DNA of 6,920 nt from Deinococcus sp. (GTDB lineage: Bacteria > Deinococcota > Deinococci > Deinococcales > Deinococcaceae). This document shows, piece after piece, positions 1 through 5,910 of the stretch (position 1 is the first letter of the stretch; each line of letters begins with the position of its first letter). A model generated the notes under the pieces. It worked only from the letters and a program-made list of their open reading frames with translations, did no database searches and had not been told where the DNA came from. The position numbers were made by a program, and so were the translations under genes. Location of the stretch: NCBI GenBank assembly GCA_030524065.1, contig JAUNHF010000095.1:1-6920 (forward strand). Direction: 5' to 3'.

Positions 1-514
1 CCGCCATATACAGCGCGAAGAGCATCTGCGCCAGCAGCTCGGGGTCGGCGTCGCGGCGCAGCTGCCCCGAGCGTTGCTGGGCCGCCAGCTGCGCCGCGAG
101 GTGCCCGGTGAGCGCCGCGACCTGCTCGGCGTCGGCGCGGCGCTCCTCGGCGGACTGCTCGTACAGCACCTGCTGCACAAACACGCTTGAGAGCTCTGGC
201 TGCTCGCGGTAAAACTCCCAGAAAGGCGCAAACACTCCGTCCAGATAGGCGCTCAGGCTTTGGCCCGGCGCGGGTGGCTGCGGCCCGGCCAGGCGCTGCG
301 CCAGGGCACGGCGAAACAGCGCCCGCAGCAGCCCTCCCTTGTCGCCGGTGTGGCCGCCGTACCCCATCACCGTGCCGACGCTGACGCCGGCGGCGTCGGC
401 AATCTGGCGAACAGTGGTAGCCCCGTAGCCCTGAGTACACAGCAGCTCCCAGGCAGCGGCGTAAATCCGCTCCTGCTTGTCCTGTTTGGCGCGCTGACGG
501 CGTGAGCTGGTCAT
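1..514 (-). CDS. TetR-family transcriptional regulator, C-terminus cut by window edge
   Basis: Reading the minus strand from the ATG at 514 gives 171 uninterrupted codons to the window edge, so the C-terminal end is missing. The N-terminus is a typical TetR DNA-binding domain. A basic leader (residues 1-16) precedes helix 1 (about 17-28), then TTVRQIADAAGVSVGTVM at 33-50 forms the helix-turn-helix, followed by GDKGGLLRALF (57-67). The rest is helical and Ala/Leu/Gln-rich, as in TetR ligand and dimerisation domains. Between the recognition helix and the conserved lysine (K59) there are about four extra residues (GGHT region) compared with the usual spacing. A GAGAGG Shine-Dalgarno-like sequence (complement of 519-524) sits four bases before the ATG. 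The gene is divergent from the FAD monooxygenase, so local repression of that gene and of itself is the simplest role. The ligand is unknown. The family call is secure; the regulatory target is inferred. Confidence 0.9.
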   Translation of the reverse strand, partial: MTSSRRQRAKQDKQERIYAAAWELLCTQGYGATTVRQIADAAGVSVGTVMGYGGHTGDKGGLLRALFRRALAQRLAGPQPPAPGQSLSAYLDGVFAPFWEFYREQPELSSVFVQQVLYEQSAEERRADAEQVAALTGHLAAQLAAQQRSGQLRRDADPELLAQMLFALYMA

Positions 515-574
515 TGGACCTCTCGCAAAATCGGTCTAAAAATGAACGTGTTCAAAAATCGGTTATCCTGAGTC
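515..574. promoter_or_regulatory. Divergent tetR / monooxygenase promoter region with candidate operator
   Basis: This 60-bp gap must serve both divergent genes. It contains an inverted repeat at 543-554 (TGAAC-GT-GTTCA, perfect 5-bp arms) that could bind a dimeric regulator such as the neighbouring TetR. The nonamer AAAATCGGT occurs twice in the same orientation, at 527-535 and 555-563, 28 bp apart. On the plus strand TATCCT at 564-569 fits a TAnnnT -10 box ending five bases before the monooxygenase ATG at 575. There is no Shine-Dalgarno sequence there, so a leaderless transcript is likely; any -35 (ATGAAC, 542-547) is weak and would overlap the palindrome. For tetR, TTGAAC (complement of 550-555) is a possible -35 with GATTTT (complement of 527-532) 17 bp away. 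That placement would leave almost no leader, so the tetR promoter is uncertain. Confidence 0.5.
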
Positions 575-1747
575 ATGTCGTTAACCACGGACGGGCGGAG
601 GGGAGAAAAGCGTCTCCTGATTGTAGGCGGCGGGATTGCGGGGCTGACGCTGGGGCGAGCACTTCAGCAAGTGGGTCTGGCGTTTGACCTGATTGAGCGT
701 GCCCCGCAGCCTGCGGGCGGTGCAGGCATCATGCTGGGCTGGAATGCCGTGCAGCTGCTGGCGTCCCTGGGCCTGGAACAGCCCCTGCTGAAGCTGGGAC
801 AGCGGTTCGAGCAGGCCCGTATCGTAGACCCGCAGGGGAGGGCGCTTCAGACGGTTTCGCTGCCCCAGGTGCACCCGCACGCCTACGGCCTGGGTCTGTT
901 TCGGCCTGACCTGCACCGGACCCTGGCCGCGGGGCTGCCCGTGAAGTGGGGAGTGGCGCTAGAGGGGCTGCATATAGAGGCAGGAGCTGGCGGGGTCCGC
1001 GTGCAGCTGAGCGGCGGCGAGGAGCGGCATTATGCCGCAGTCATCGGGGCCGATGGGCTGCATTCGCGTGTCCGGGAGCAAGGATTTGGCGTGGCTGGGC
1101 CGGTCTACAGTGGCTATACCTGCTGGCGCTTTGTGGCAGAGTCGCCGCTGGCGCTGGCCCCTACAGAGTGGTGGGGAGCGGGGCGCCGAATAGGGTTGGT
1201 GGCAACTGGACAGGGCCGGGTGTACGGCTACGCGACCCTCAATGCGCCTGCGGGCAAGCACCGGGACGCGGCGGGGAGCGCTGCGCTGTTGCGCCGTCTG
1301 TTCGCGGACTTTGCGCTGCCCCTGGCGCTTCCTGAAACAGACGCCGGGCTGATTCACCATGACCTGTACGAGTTGCGCCGTCACCACTGGGTCAGGGGAC
1401 CGCTGGCGCTGGTCGGTGACGCGGCCCATGCCATGACCCCCAATCTGGGGCAGGGGGCCGCCCTGGGCATAGAAGACGCCGCCGTGCTGGCGCGGGCGTT
1501 GCAGCGCTACAGCCCCGGCCCGCACGCTTTTGCAGTCTATGAGCAGGTGCGCCGGAACCGGGTGGCGGCCCTGGCGCGCACCTCGCGGATACTGGGCCGG
1601 GCCGGGCAGTGGGAGCACCCCCTGCTGGTTACGCTTAGAAACGCCTCGCTGGCCTCTACGCCGCAGTGGGTGCCCGAAGCCCAGCTGCGCGGGCAACTCG
1701 TGGGGCCAGGCACGCCCCGGCCCACCGGCTGCTGGACCAAACCGTGA
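575..1747 (+). CDS. Class A FAD-dependent monooxygenase (PF01494-type aromatic hydroxylase / epoxidase family)
   Basis: This is a 390-residue single-component flavoprotein monooxygenase, an NAD(P)H- and O2-dependent hydroxylase or epoxidase. The three family landmarks are present. GGGIAG at 18-23 is the N-terminal dinucleotide-binding GxGxxG. GADGLHSRVR begins at 158 and is the DG motif contacting FAD and NAD(P)H. GDAAHAMTPNLGQGA begins at G281-D282 and is the GD motif binding the FAD ribose. Length matches the family (about 370-420). The segment YSGYTCWR recalls zeaxanthin epoxidase and salicylate hydroxylase-like members, but the substrate cannot be read from sequence. The ATG at 575 is preferred because an apparent -10 box ends five bases upstream and no ribosome-binding site is visible. 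It is divergent from a TetR regulator, an arrangement common for detoxifying or catabolic monooxygenases. ATA isoleucine codons appear three times, which I did not notice in the ABC genes. A hairpin terminator follows about 120 bp downstream. Confidence 0.9.
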   Translation: MSLTTDGRRGEKRLLIVGGGIAGLTLGRALQQVGLAFDLIERAPQPAGGAGIMLGWNAVQLLASLGLEQPLLKLGQRFEQARIVDPQGRALQTVSLPQVHPHAYGLGLFRPDLHRTLAAGLPVKWGVALEGLHIEAGAGGVRVQLSGGEERHYAAVIGADGLHSRVREQGFGVAGPVYSGYTCWRFVAESPLALAPTEWWGAGRRIGLVATGQGRVYGYATLNAPAGKHRDAAGSAALLRRLFADFALPLALPETDAGLIHHDLYELRRHHWVRGPLALVGDAAHAMTPNLGQGAALGIEDAAVLARALQRYSPGPHAFAVYEQVRRNRVAALARTSRILGRAGQWEHPLLVTLRNASLASTPQWVPEAQLRGQLVGPGTPRPTGCWTKP

Positions 1748-1797
1748 CGGTGCGCCGGGTGCTCGCGCCCGACTTTCAGAGCGGCCTCCCCGAGGGA

Positions 1798-1819
1798 CAC
1801 ATTGACGGGCACATTGACG
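1798..1819. repeat. Short tandem direct repeat CACATTGACG x2
   Basis: The ten-base word CACATTGACG occurs at 1798-1807 and again at 1810-1819, a 12-bp period, in the non-coding stretch after the monooxygenase gene. No function is evident. It could be a remnant of coding sequence or a chance duplication. Confidence 0.5.
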
Positions 1820-1864
1820 CCGCTTCGCCGCTGAACGTCGGCCCCTGAGCTGACCTCATTTCCG

Positions 1865-1898
1865 CCGCGCCTGGTCAGCCGTGCCGGGCGCGGTTTTT
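1865..1898 (+). terminator. Rho-independent terminator after the monooxygenase gene
   Basis: CCGCGCC (1865-1871) pairs perfectly with GGCGCGG (1887-1893) across a 15-base loop, and five T residues (1894-1898) follow at once. This is the standard layout of an intrinsic terminator. It lies about 118 bp after the monooxygenase stop and upstream of the next promoter, so it insulates the ABC operon from read-through. Confidence 0.75.
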
Positions 1899-1955
1899 GC
1901 GGTCTGCCTGCGATCCCCCTGGGCACAGTGCCGCGCAGCACACCACTGCACAGGC

Positions 1956-1985
1956 TTGACTTCCCCCACCTCCTTACCGTACGGT
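1956..1985 (+). promoter_or_regulatory. Sigma-70-type promoter of the ABC exporter operon
   Basis: TTGACT at 1956-1961 is a near-consensus -35 box. After an 18-bp spacer, TACGGT at 1980-1985 fits the TAnnnT form of a -10 box. Transcription would start near 1991-1993, giving a leader of about 57 bases before the permease ATG at 2049. The -10 box is embedded in the first of two palindromes, so the promoter is very likely repressible. Confidence 0.65.
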
Positions 1986-1986
1986 A
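1975..1986. promoter_or_regulatory. Operator palindrome 1 (ACCGTACGGT core)
   Basis: TACCGTACGGTA is a perfect 12-bp palindrome that covers the predicted -10 box. Its core shares the pattern ACCGnACGGT with a second palindrome centred 25 bp downstream. Short perfect palindromes of this form overlapping promoters are typical binding sites for TetR-family repressors. Which protein binds is not shown by the sequence. Confidence 0.7.
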
Positions 1987-1998
1987 GGTAGCAAGAGA

Positions 1999-2012
1999 TG
2001 ACCGAACGGTCA
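1999..2012. promoter_or_regulatory. Operator palindrome 2 (ACCGAACGGT core)
   Basis: The arms TGACCG and CGGTCA are perfectly complementary around a central AA. The site lies just downstream of the expected transcription start, where a bound repressor would block initiation or escape. It shares ACCGnACGGT with palindrome 1. An in-frame ATG at 1998 overlaps this site and is unlikely to be the real start of the permease. Confidence 0.7.
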
Positions 2013-2034
2013 GTCACGCCCCTTCCCTCTCTCA

Positions 2035-2040
2035 AAGGAG
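2035..2040 (+). promoter_or_regulatory. Ribosome-binding site fixing the permease start
   Basis: AAGGAG stands eight bases before the ATG at 2049, a near-ideal Shine-Dalgarno arrangement. The upstream in-frame ATG at 1998 has no such signal, so 2049 is the chosen start. Confidence 0.85.
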
Positions 2041-2048
2041 CTTTGCCT

Positions 2049-3110
2049 ATGTTTCTTGCCCTCCGCGAACTGAAATTCAACTGGCTGCGCTCGGCCCTGC
2101 TGGGCGGTATTGCCGCGCTGCTGGCCTTTATGGTGTTTATGCTGCTGGGCCTGACCCGTGGCCTGAGCGAAGACAGCGCCGCTTGGATGCTGCATAACCC
2201 CGACGCCACTTTCGTGACCACCACCGACGCCGAAGGCAACTTCACCCGCTCCTTTATCGGCAAAGGCGACGTGGCTGCCCTGCGCAAATCCCACCCGGAC
2301 GCTGCGCCGTTTGCCCAGAGCTTTGCCAGCTTTGGGGTCAATACTGCAGGCAGCACCCAGCTGGGCGCCGTGATGATGGGCCTGGACAGCGGTTCTTTCC
2401 TGGCCCCCCAGATCACCGAGGGCCAGCCCATGCAAGCGGGCGGCGCCGTGGTGGACGCGACCCTCAAGGAAGACGGGGTACGCTTAGGTGACACCATCAT
2501 CCTGAGGCCAAGCGGCGAACAGCTGAAGGTGGTGGGCTTTACCGAAGGAGCGCGCCTCAACCACCAGCCCGTGATGTTCGTGACGCTAGACAAGTGGCAG
2601 AGCCTGAACCCCCGCGCTGGGGGCACCGTGAGCGGCGTGGCGCTGGAGGCCGGGGCCGTGAGCCTGCCTGAAGGTCTGGCCGCCCAGACCCGCGCTGAAG
2701 CCCTGCAGTCGCTGCAAGGCTACAAAGAAGAGCAGGGCAGCCTGCTGATGATTCAGATCTTTCTGGTGGCGGTGTCGGCGCTGGTGATGGCGGTGTTCTT
2801 TTACGTGATGACCCTGCAAAAGACCGCGCAGTTCGGCTTGCTCAAGGCCATCGGCGCGGGTATGCGCACCCTGGCCGGCAGCCTGGTGGCGCAGGTGGTG
2901 CTGCTGACCCTGGCCGCCCTGGCCGTGGCTGCCGCTGCGATGTACGGCACGGTTCAGGTGTTGCCCGCCGGGCTGCCGTTCGCCCTCTCCTGGTCCGCCG
3001 TGGCCCAGGCCAGTGGCCTGCTGCTGCTGGTGTCGCTGCTGGGCAGCCTGCTCTCGCTGCGGACCATCGCCCAGGCCGATCCCCTGCAAGCACTGGGCCA
3101 AAACGGCTGA
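2049..3110 (+). CDS. ABC transporter permease, HrtB-like (FtsX/MacB superfamily)
   Basis: The 353-residue product is the membrane subunit of a type VII (MacB/FtsX-like) ABC exporter. One membrane span lies near the N-terminus (about 14-35). A large extracytoplasmic domain follows (about 36-230). Three C-terminal spans (about 231-253, 278-300 and 317-338) form the FtsX domain. The start MFLALREL, the GLTRGLSEDS stretch after span 1, TLQK at 255-258 with LKAIG at 265-269, and the DPLQALG end all match what I recall of the heme-efflux permease HrtB of Staphylococcus and Lactococcus, which is about 350 residues long. Proteins of this type take hydrophobic substrates from the membrane, and HrtB exports heme. 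Heme as substrate here is inference; other membrane-active toxins or lipids are possible. The 2049 start is set by AAGGAG eight bases upstream. The ATPase gene follows after 64 bp without a convincing promoter or terminator, so they form one operon under a twin-operator promoter. Confidence 0.88.
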   Translation: MFLALRELKFNWLRSALLGGIAALLAFMVFMLLGLTRGLSEDSAAWMLHNPDATFVTTTDAEGNFTRSFIGKGDVAALRKSHPDAAPFAQSFASFGVNTAGSTQLGAVMMGLDSGSFLAPQITEGQPMQAGGAVVDATLKEDGVRLGDTIILRPSGEQLKVVGFTEGARLNHQPVMFVTLDKWQSLNPRAGGTVSGVALEAGAVSLPEGLAAQTRAEALQSLQGYKEEQGSLLMIQIFLVAVSALVMAVFFYVMTLQKTAQFGLLKAIGAGMRTLAGSLVAQVVLLTLAALAVAAAAMYGTVQVLPAGLPFALSWSAVAQASGLLLLVSLLGSLLSLRTIAQADPLQALGQNG

Positions 3111-3174
3111 CCCCTAGCTGCGCCTTTGTTCCAGCCCTCCCAAGTCTTGCCCTGATCTCTAGAGAGGAATTGCC

Positions 3175-3930
3175 ATGACCACTTTTACTCAGCCCGCCCC
3201 CAGCGCTTTTGTGCCCACCGCCCAGTCTGCTCCGACCCTCGCCATGCGCGCTGTCAGCCGAGTGTTTGGCGACGGTGAGAGCCAGGTCACCGCGCTGCAC
3301 CCCACCGATTTTGAGGTGCGCTCCGGTGAACTGGTGGCCGTGATCGGCCCCAGCGGCAGCGGCAAAAGCACCTTCCTCACCCTGGCCGGCGCTCTGCAAA
3401 CCCCCACCAGCGGCCATGTGACCATCGCCGGGCAGGACCTGAGCCGCCTGAATGCACGGCAACTGGCCGACTTCCGGCTGCACCACATCGGGTTTGTGCT
3501 TCAGGCCAGCAACCTGATTCCTTATCTGAACGTGCGCGAGCAGCTGACGCTGGTGCCGGGGCTGGCGGGCCGGGGCGGCGCACAGGCGGGCGCACAGGCC
3601 GACGACCTGCTGCGGAGCCTGGGCCTGGGCGAGCGTGCCCGGCACTACCCGCAGCAGCTGTCAGGCGGCCAAAAACAGCGCGTGGCGATTGCGCGGGCGC
3701 TGATGAACGACCCCGCTTTGATTCTGGCCGATGAACCGACCGCCGCCCTGGACGGTGTGCGTGGCCGCGAGGTGGTGGAGATGCTGGCCCGCGAGGTGCG
3801 CGAGCGTGGTAAGGCCGCCGTGATGGTCACCCATGACGAGCGCGTGCTGGACCTGTGCACCCGCGTGGTGCGGCTGGAAGACGGGCGCGTGAGCGCCCAG
3901 GGCACCGCGCAGGAGCTGGCCGCCCACTGA
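3175..3930 (+). CDS. ABC transporter ATP-binding protein, HrtA/LolD/MacB-like
   Basis: This is a 251-residue cytoplasmic ATPase that would energise the preceding permease. All ABC landmarks are intact. Walker A is GPSGSGKST at 58-66, the Q-loop lies in GFVLQASNLIPYLNV, the signature LSGGQ is at 162-166, Walker B LILADEP is at 182-188 with catalytic E187, and the switch histidine is H220 in THD. The phrase around the Q-loop and the ALMNDP region before Walker B resemble HrtA as I recall it, supporting an HrtBA-type exporter. The family is usually about 220-230 residues. The extra length is a Pro/Ala-rich N-terminal tail of about 23 residues. The ATG at 3244 would remove it, but only the ATG at 3175 has a Shine-Dalgarno sequence (GAGAGGA, 3162-3168, six bases upstream). 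It is second in the operon, in the order permease then ATPase. Confidence 0.92.
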   Translation: MTTFTQPAPSAFVPTAQSAPTLAMRAVSRVFGDGESQVTALHPTDFEVRSGELVAVIGPSGSGKSTFLTLAGALQTPTSGHVTIAGQDLSRLNARQLADFRLHHIGFVLQASNLIPYLNVREQLTLVPGLAGRGGAQAGAQADDLLRSLGLGERARHYPQQLSGGQKQRVAIARALMNDPALILADEPTAALDGVRGREVVEMLAREVRERGKAAVMVTHDERVLDLCTRVVRLEDGRVSAQGTAQELAAH

Positions 3931-4029
3931 ATCGGTTCATTGCCCACGCTCCAACCGTGAGCCAAGGGTGATGCGCAGCGGCGAGATGTGGGCATGGAGC
4001 GCCGTGCATAGGGCCGGACTTCAGGCGGC

Positions 4030-4465
4030 CTACCTGGACGGAGCAGACGGGTGGATGCGCCGCCACATGGACCGCACAGCCAGGGCAGTGAGCAGGCCGA
4101 TGGTGGCCCCAGCTGCCGTGTGGACAGCGGGCGGCCAGGCGGCCATGGTGGTGAGCAGGAAACTGGCAGCGGCCCCGGCGTACGCCCCAGTCAGCAAAAA
4201 AGCCCGGTCACTCAGTCCCGGCTGAAGGCGCTCAGCCAGGATGCCCAGCAGCAGCAGAGGCAGGCCCAACAGCGTGAGCAACTGCTGCAAGAAGAAGAAA
4301 AGTATGTCTAGCCTGAAAGGCTGTGTGGGGGGGCAACATAAGGCCCAGAAGCTGAAGGTAGGCCGCTATCAGAATCAGGGGGAGGGCCGCGCCGACCAGC
4401 ACCCGCCACCACGAAAAGCGCGGAAAAGACTCGCCGGTTTTGCCAGGCTGCACAGGTTCAGTCAT
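4030..4465 (-). pseudogene. Small multi-span membrane protein gene in carotenoid operon, frameshifted at poly-C
   Basis: The ATG at 4465 overlaps the stop of the desaturase gene as ATGA, so translation is probably coupled. The first frame encodes 77 residues to a stop at 4232-4234. It has a polar N-terminus, one clear span (about 19-44), then an unconvincing tail after residue 46. From the C7 run (4327-4333) a second frame is open to the TAG at 4030-4032 and is strongly hydrophobic. That second frame is blocked upstream by a stop at 4366-4368 and offers only a TTG start (4290) inside a hydrophobic stretch, so it is not a separate gene. Removing one C would join both parts into about 144 residues with four spans: about 19-44, 52-72, 80-103 and 110-130. 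I recognise no family. The cause may be a real mutation, slippage or variation at C7, or a sequencing error. Placement suggests a role linked to carotenoid synthesis or glycosylation. Confidence 0.7.
4327..4333. repeat. Homopolymer G7 (C7 on coding strand) at the frameshift
   Basis: Seven consecutive G on the plus strand fall in codons 45-47 of the small membrane protein. A C6 version would read Pro-Pro-Thr-Gln-Pro-Phe and continue into the long hydrophobic frame. Such runs are prone to replication, transcription and sequencing slippage. Confidence 0.85.
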
Positions 4466-5910
4466 GTCGGCTCAGTCTCCGGCCCGAACTCCGGCCCGCC
4501 CAGTGGGTCGTAAGGCAGGCCCAGCAATTCCCCCGCCCCGTTCCAGCCGCCCAGCAGGCTCAGCGGCACGCCGCCGCCGGGATGCACGGTGCCGCCCACC
4601 TGCCGCAGGTTTTCCAGTCGGCCAGCCGGTCCGCGTAAGCGCCAGCCGGGGCGCAGGCTCCCGCTCAGACCGTGTGGGGCGTTGCCGTACAGTGCGCCGG
4701 TAGCGGCAGTGCGGGCGTAGTCGGCGGGGGAGAGGGCGTGCGCGCCGGTCACAGGCAGCGGAAAGCGGGCCTGCAAGCGCCGCAGCAAGTAGGCGGCGTA
4801 CTCGGCGCGGTCCGCTTCCCGGCGCGGCGTGGCCGGGGCATTGACCAAGAGGAAGCCTTGCCGCCCGTCCAGGTGCAGGTACAGCGTGGGGTCCAGCGGC
4901 AGCCGCCCGGCGCGGATGTCCTGCCACTCGCCCCGGTAGTCCAGCGGCCAGAAAATGTGGTGCGCCTGCCCCACGTCGCCCGCAAGGCGCAGCTGTACGG
5001 CAAAGCCGCTCACTCCCTGCGGGCGGTCTGGGGCCGGCTGGCCCAGCCACTGCCGGGTCAGCGACACATCCGCTGCGCTGACAAAGGCGTCCGCGTGCAG
5101 GTCGCCCTGGTCGGTGTGGGCGGCGACGACCCGCTGGCCCTCGGTGTGCAGGTGCTTCACCCGCGTGCCGTACCGGAAGTGCACGCCCAGCCGCTCGGCT
5201 TCGGCGGCCATTTGTGTCGCCAGACCCAGCAGCCCGGCTACAGTCTGCTCTGGCCCCGGCGGGTGGGTCAGGTGCCACACGCCGCCGCCCAGCTCTACCC
5301 AGGCTACGTTGTGCAGCACGGCGGGAGCGCGGTAAGGGTCGGCCCCCAGATAGGTGGCGAAGCGCAGCCAGAACGGTGTGAGAAAAGGCCCGCTTTGCAC
5401 CAGCGACGCCAGCGAGCGGCCCGGTTGCGCGTGCCAGCCCCGGCTCAGGCCGTAGCGGGCCAGAGCGGGCAACGTGGGCGGTGCGCCGAACAGAAATGTG
5501 CCAGCGGCGTCCCGGTACAGCTGGCGCGACAGCCGCAGCAATTCGGTGTAGCGCTCGCCTTCGGTACGGCTCAGCTGGGCCAGGGTGGGGTCCAGATGGC
5601 CTGCCACGCTGAGGGCCTGCGGCGCGAAGGTGCGCCCATCCAGCGAGTGGTAGCAGGTGGTGGGCACGGCGGGCGACAGTTGCGGCGCGGCCCAGCCCAG
5701 CCGCGCATGCAGCGCCCGGAACACCTGCGGCATGGTGACCACAGTGGGTCCACTGGAAAAGTCGCGGTAGCCCAGCGCCGCCTTGCCGCCGGGGGCGTCC
5801 AGCGCCTCTAGCACGGCCACGTCGGCTCCGGCTCGGCGCAGCCGCAGCGCCGCCGCGAGGCCCGCGAACCCCGCTCCAATCACGATGACCGAGGATGGAG
5901 CGCGCTTCAT
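4462..5910 (-). CDS. crtD: Carotenoid desaturase, CrtD/CrtI family (probable C-3',4' desaturase)
   Basis: The 482-residue flavoprotein belongs to the phytoene desaturase-like amine oxidase superfamily. The N-terminus [21 protein letters not shown] carries GxGxxG at 12-17 and E35 for the FAD ribose. The C-terminus has [11 protein letters not shown] (439-449), matching the conserved HPGGG(V/I)P flavin-binding motif of CrtI-type enzymes. The early [19 protein letters not shown] stretch resembles CrtD (hydroxyneurosporene or C-3',4' desaturase) more than CrtI, and Deinococcus uses a CrtD in deinoxanthin synthesis. Length fits the family (about 480-510). The ATG at 5910 is chosen because it begins at the family N-terminus and has AGGAGG four bases upstream (complement of 5915-5920). 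The same frame stays open further upstream inside the glycosyltransferase gene, but that part is not protein-like. It overlaps the glycosyltransferase stop and the next gene start as ATGA. The enzyme type is secure; the CrtD assignment within the family is probable. Confidence 0.85.
   Translation of the reverse strand: MKRAPSSVIVIGAGFAGLAAALRLRRAGADVAVLEALDAPGGKAALGYRDFSSGPTVVTMPQVFRALHARLGWAAPQLSPAVPTTCYHSLDGRTFAPQALSVAGHLDPTLAQLSRTEGERYTELLRLSRQLYRDAAGTFLFGAPPTLPALARYGLSRGWHAQPGRSLASLVQSGPFLTPFWLRFATYLGADPYRAPAVLHNVAWVELGGGVWHLTHPPGPEQTVAGLLGLATQMAAEAERLGVHFRYGTRVKHLHTEGQRVVAAHTDQGDLHADAFVSAADVSLTRQWLGQPAPDRPQGVSGFAVQLRLAGDVGQAHHIFWPLDYRGEWQDIRAGRLPLDPTLYLHLDGRQGFLLVNAPATPRREADRAEYAAYLLRRLQARFPLPVTGAHALSPADYARTAATGALYGNAPHGLSGSLRPGWRLRGPAGRLENLRQVGGTVHPGGGVPLSLLGGWNGAGELLGLPYDPLGGPEFGPETEPT

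Noticed and set aside
1666..1848. Plus-strand frame continuing past the monooxygenase stop into the intergenic stretch
   Set aside because: There is no start signal or recognisable motif, and most of it overlaps the monooxygenase in another frame. The monooxygenase already has family length, so a frameshifted extension is not needed.
3126..3158. Possible internal promoter before the ATPase (TTGTTC and TGATCT)
   Set aside because: The spacing is 21 bp and both boxes are poor matches. Co-transcription with the permease is simpler.
2842..3645. Minus-strand frame opposite the ABC permease/ATPase junction
   Set aside because: It is a shadow of two well-supported genes, rich in Gln, Ala and Arg, with no motifs or ribosome-binding site.
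3942..3962. Hairpin GCCCACG / CGTGAGC between the convergent ATPase and membrane protein genes, considered as a bidirectional terminator
   Set aside because: Seven-base arms pair with one mismatch (a G-T wobble on the minus strand), but no T-tract follows on either strand. I see no intrinsic terminator in 3931-4029.
4030..4290. Independent 86-codon minus-strand gene starting at TTG 4290
   Set aside because: The TTG lies within a hydrophobic stretch that continues upstream, there is no ribosome-binding site, and the frame fits as the second half of the frameshifted gene starting at 4465.
4672..5811. Long plus-strand open frame opposite the desaturase
   Set aside because: It is antisense to a gene with clear FAD motifs, its composition is Gln/Arg/Gly-rich without any recognisable motif, and long open antisense frames are common in GC-rich DNA.
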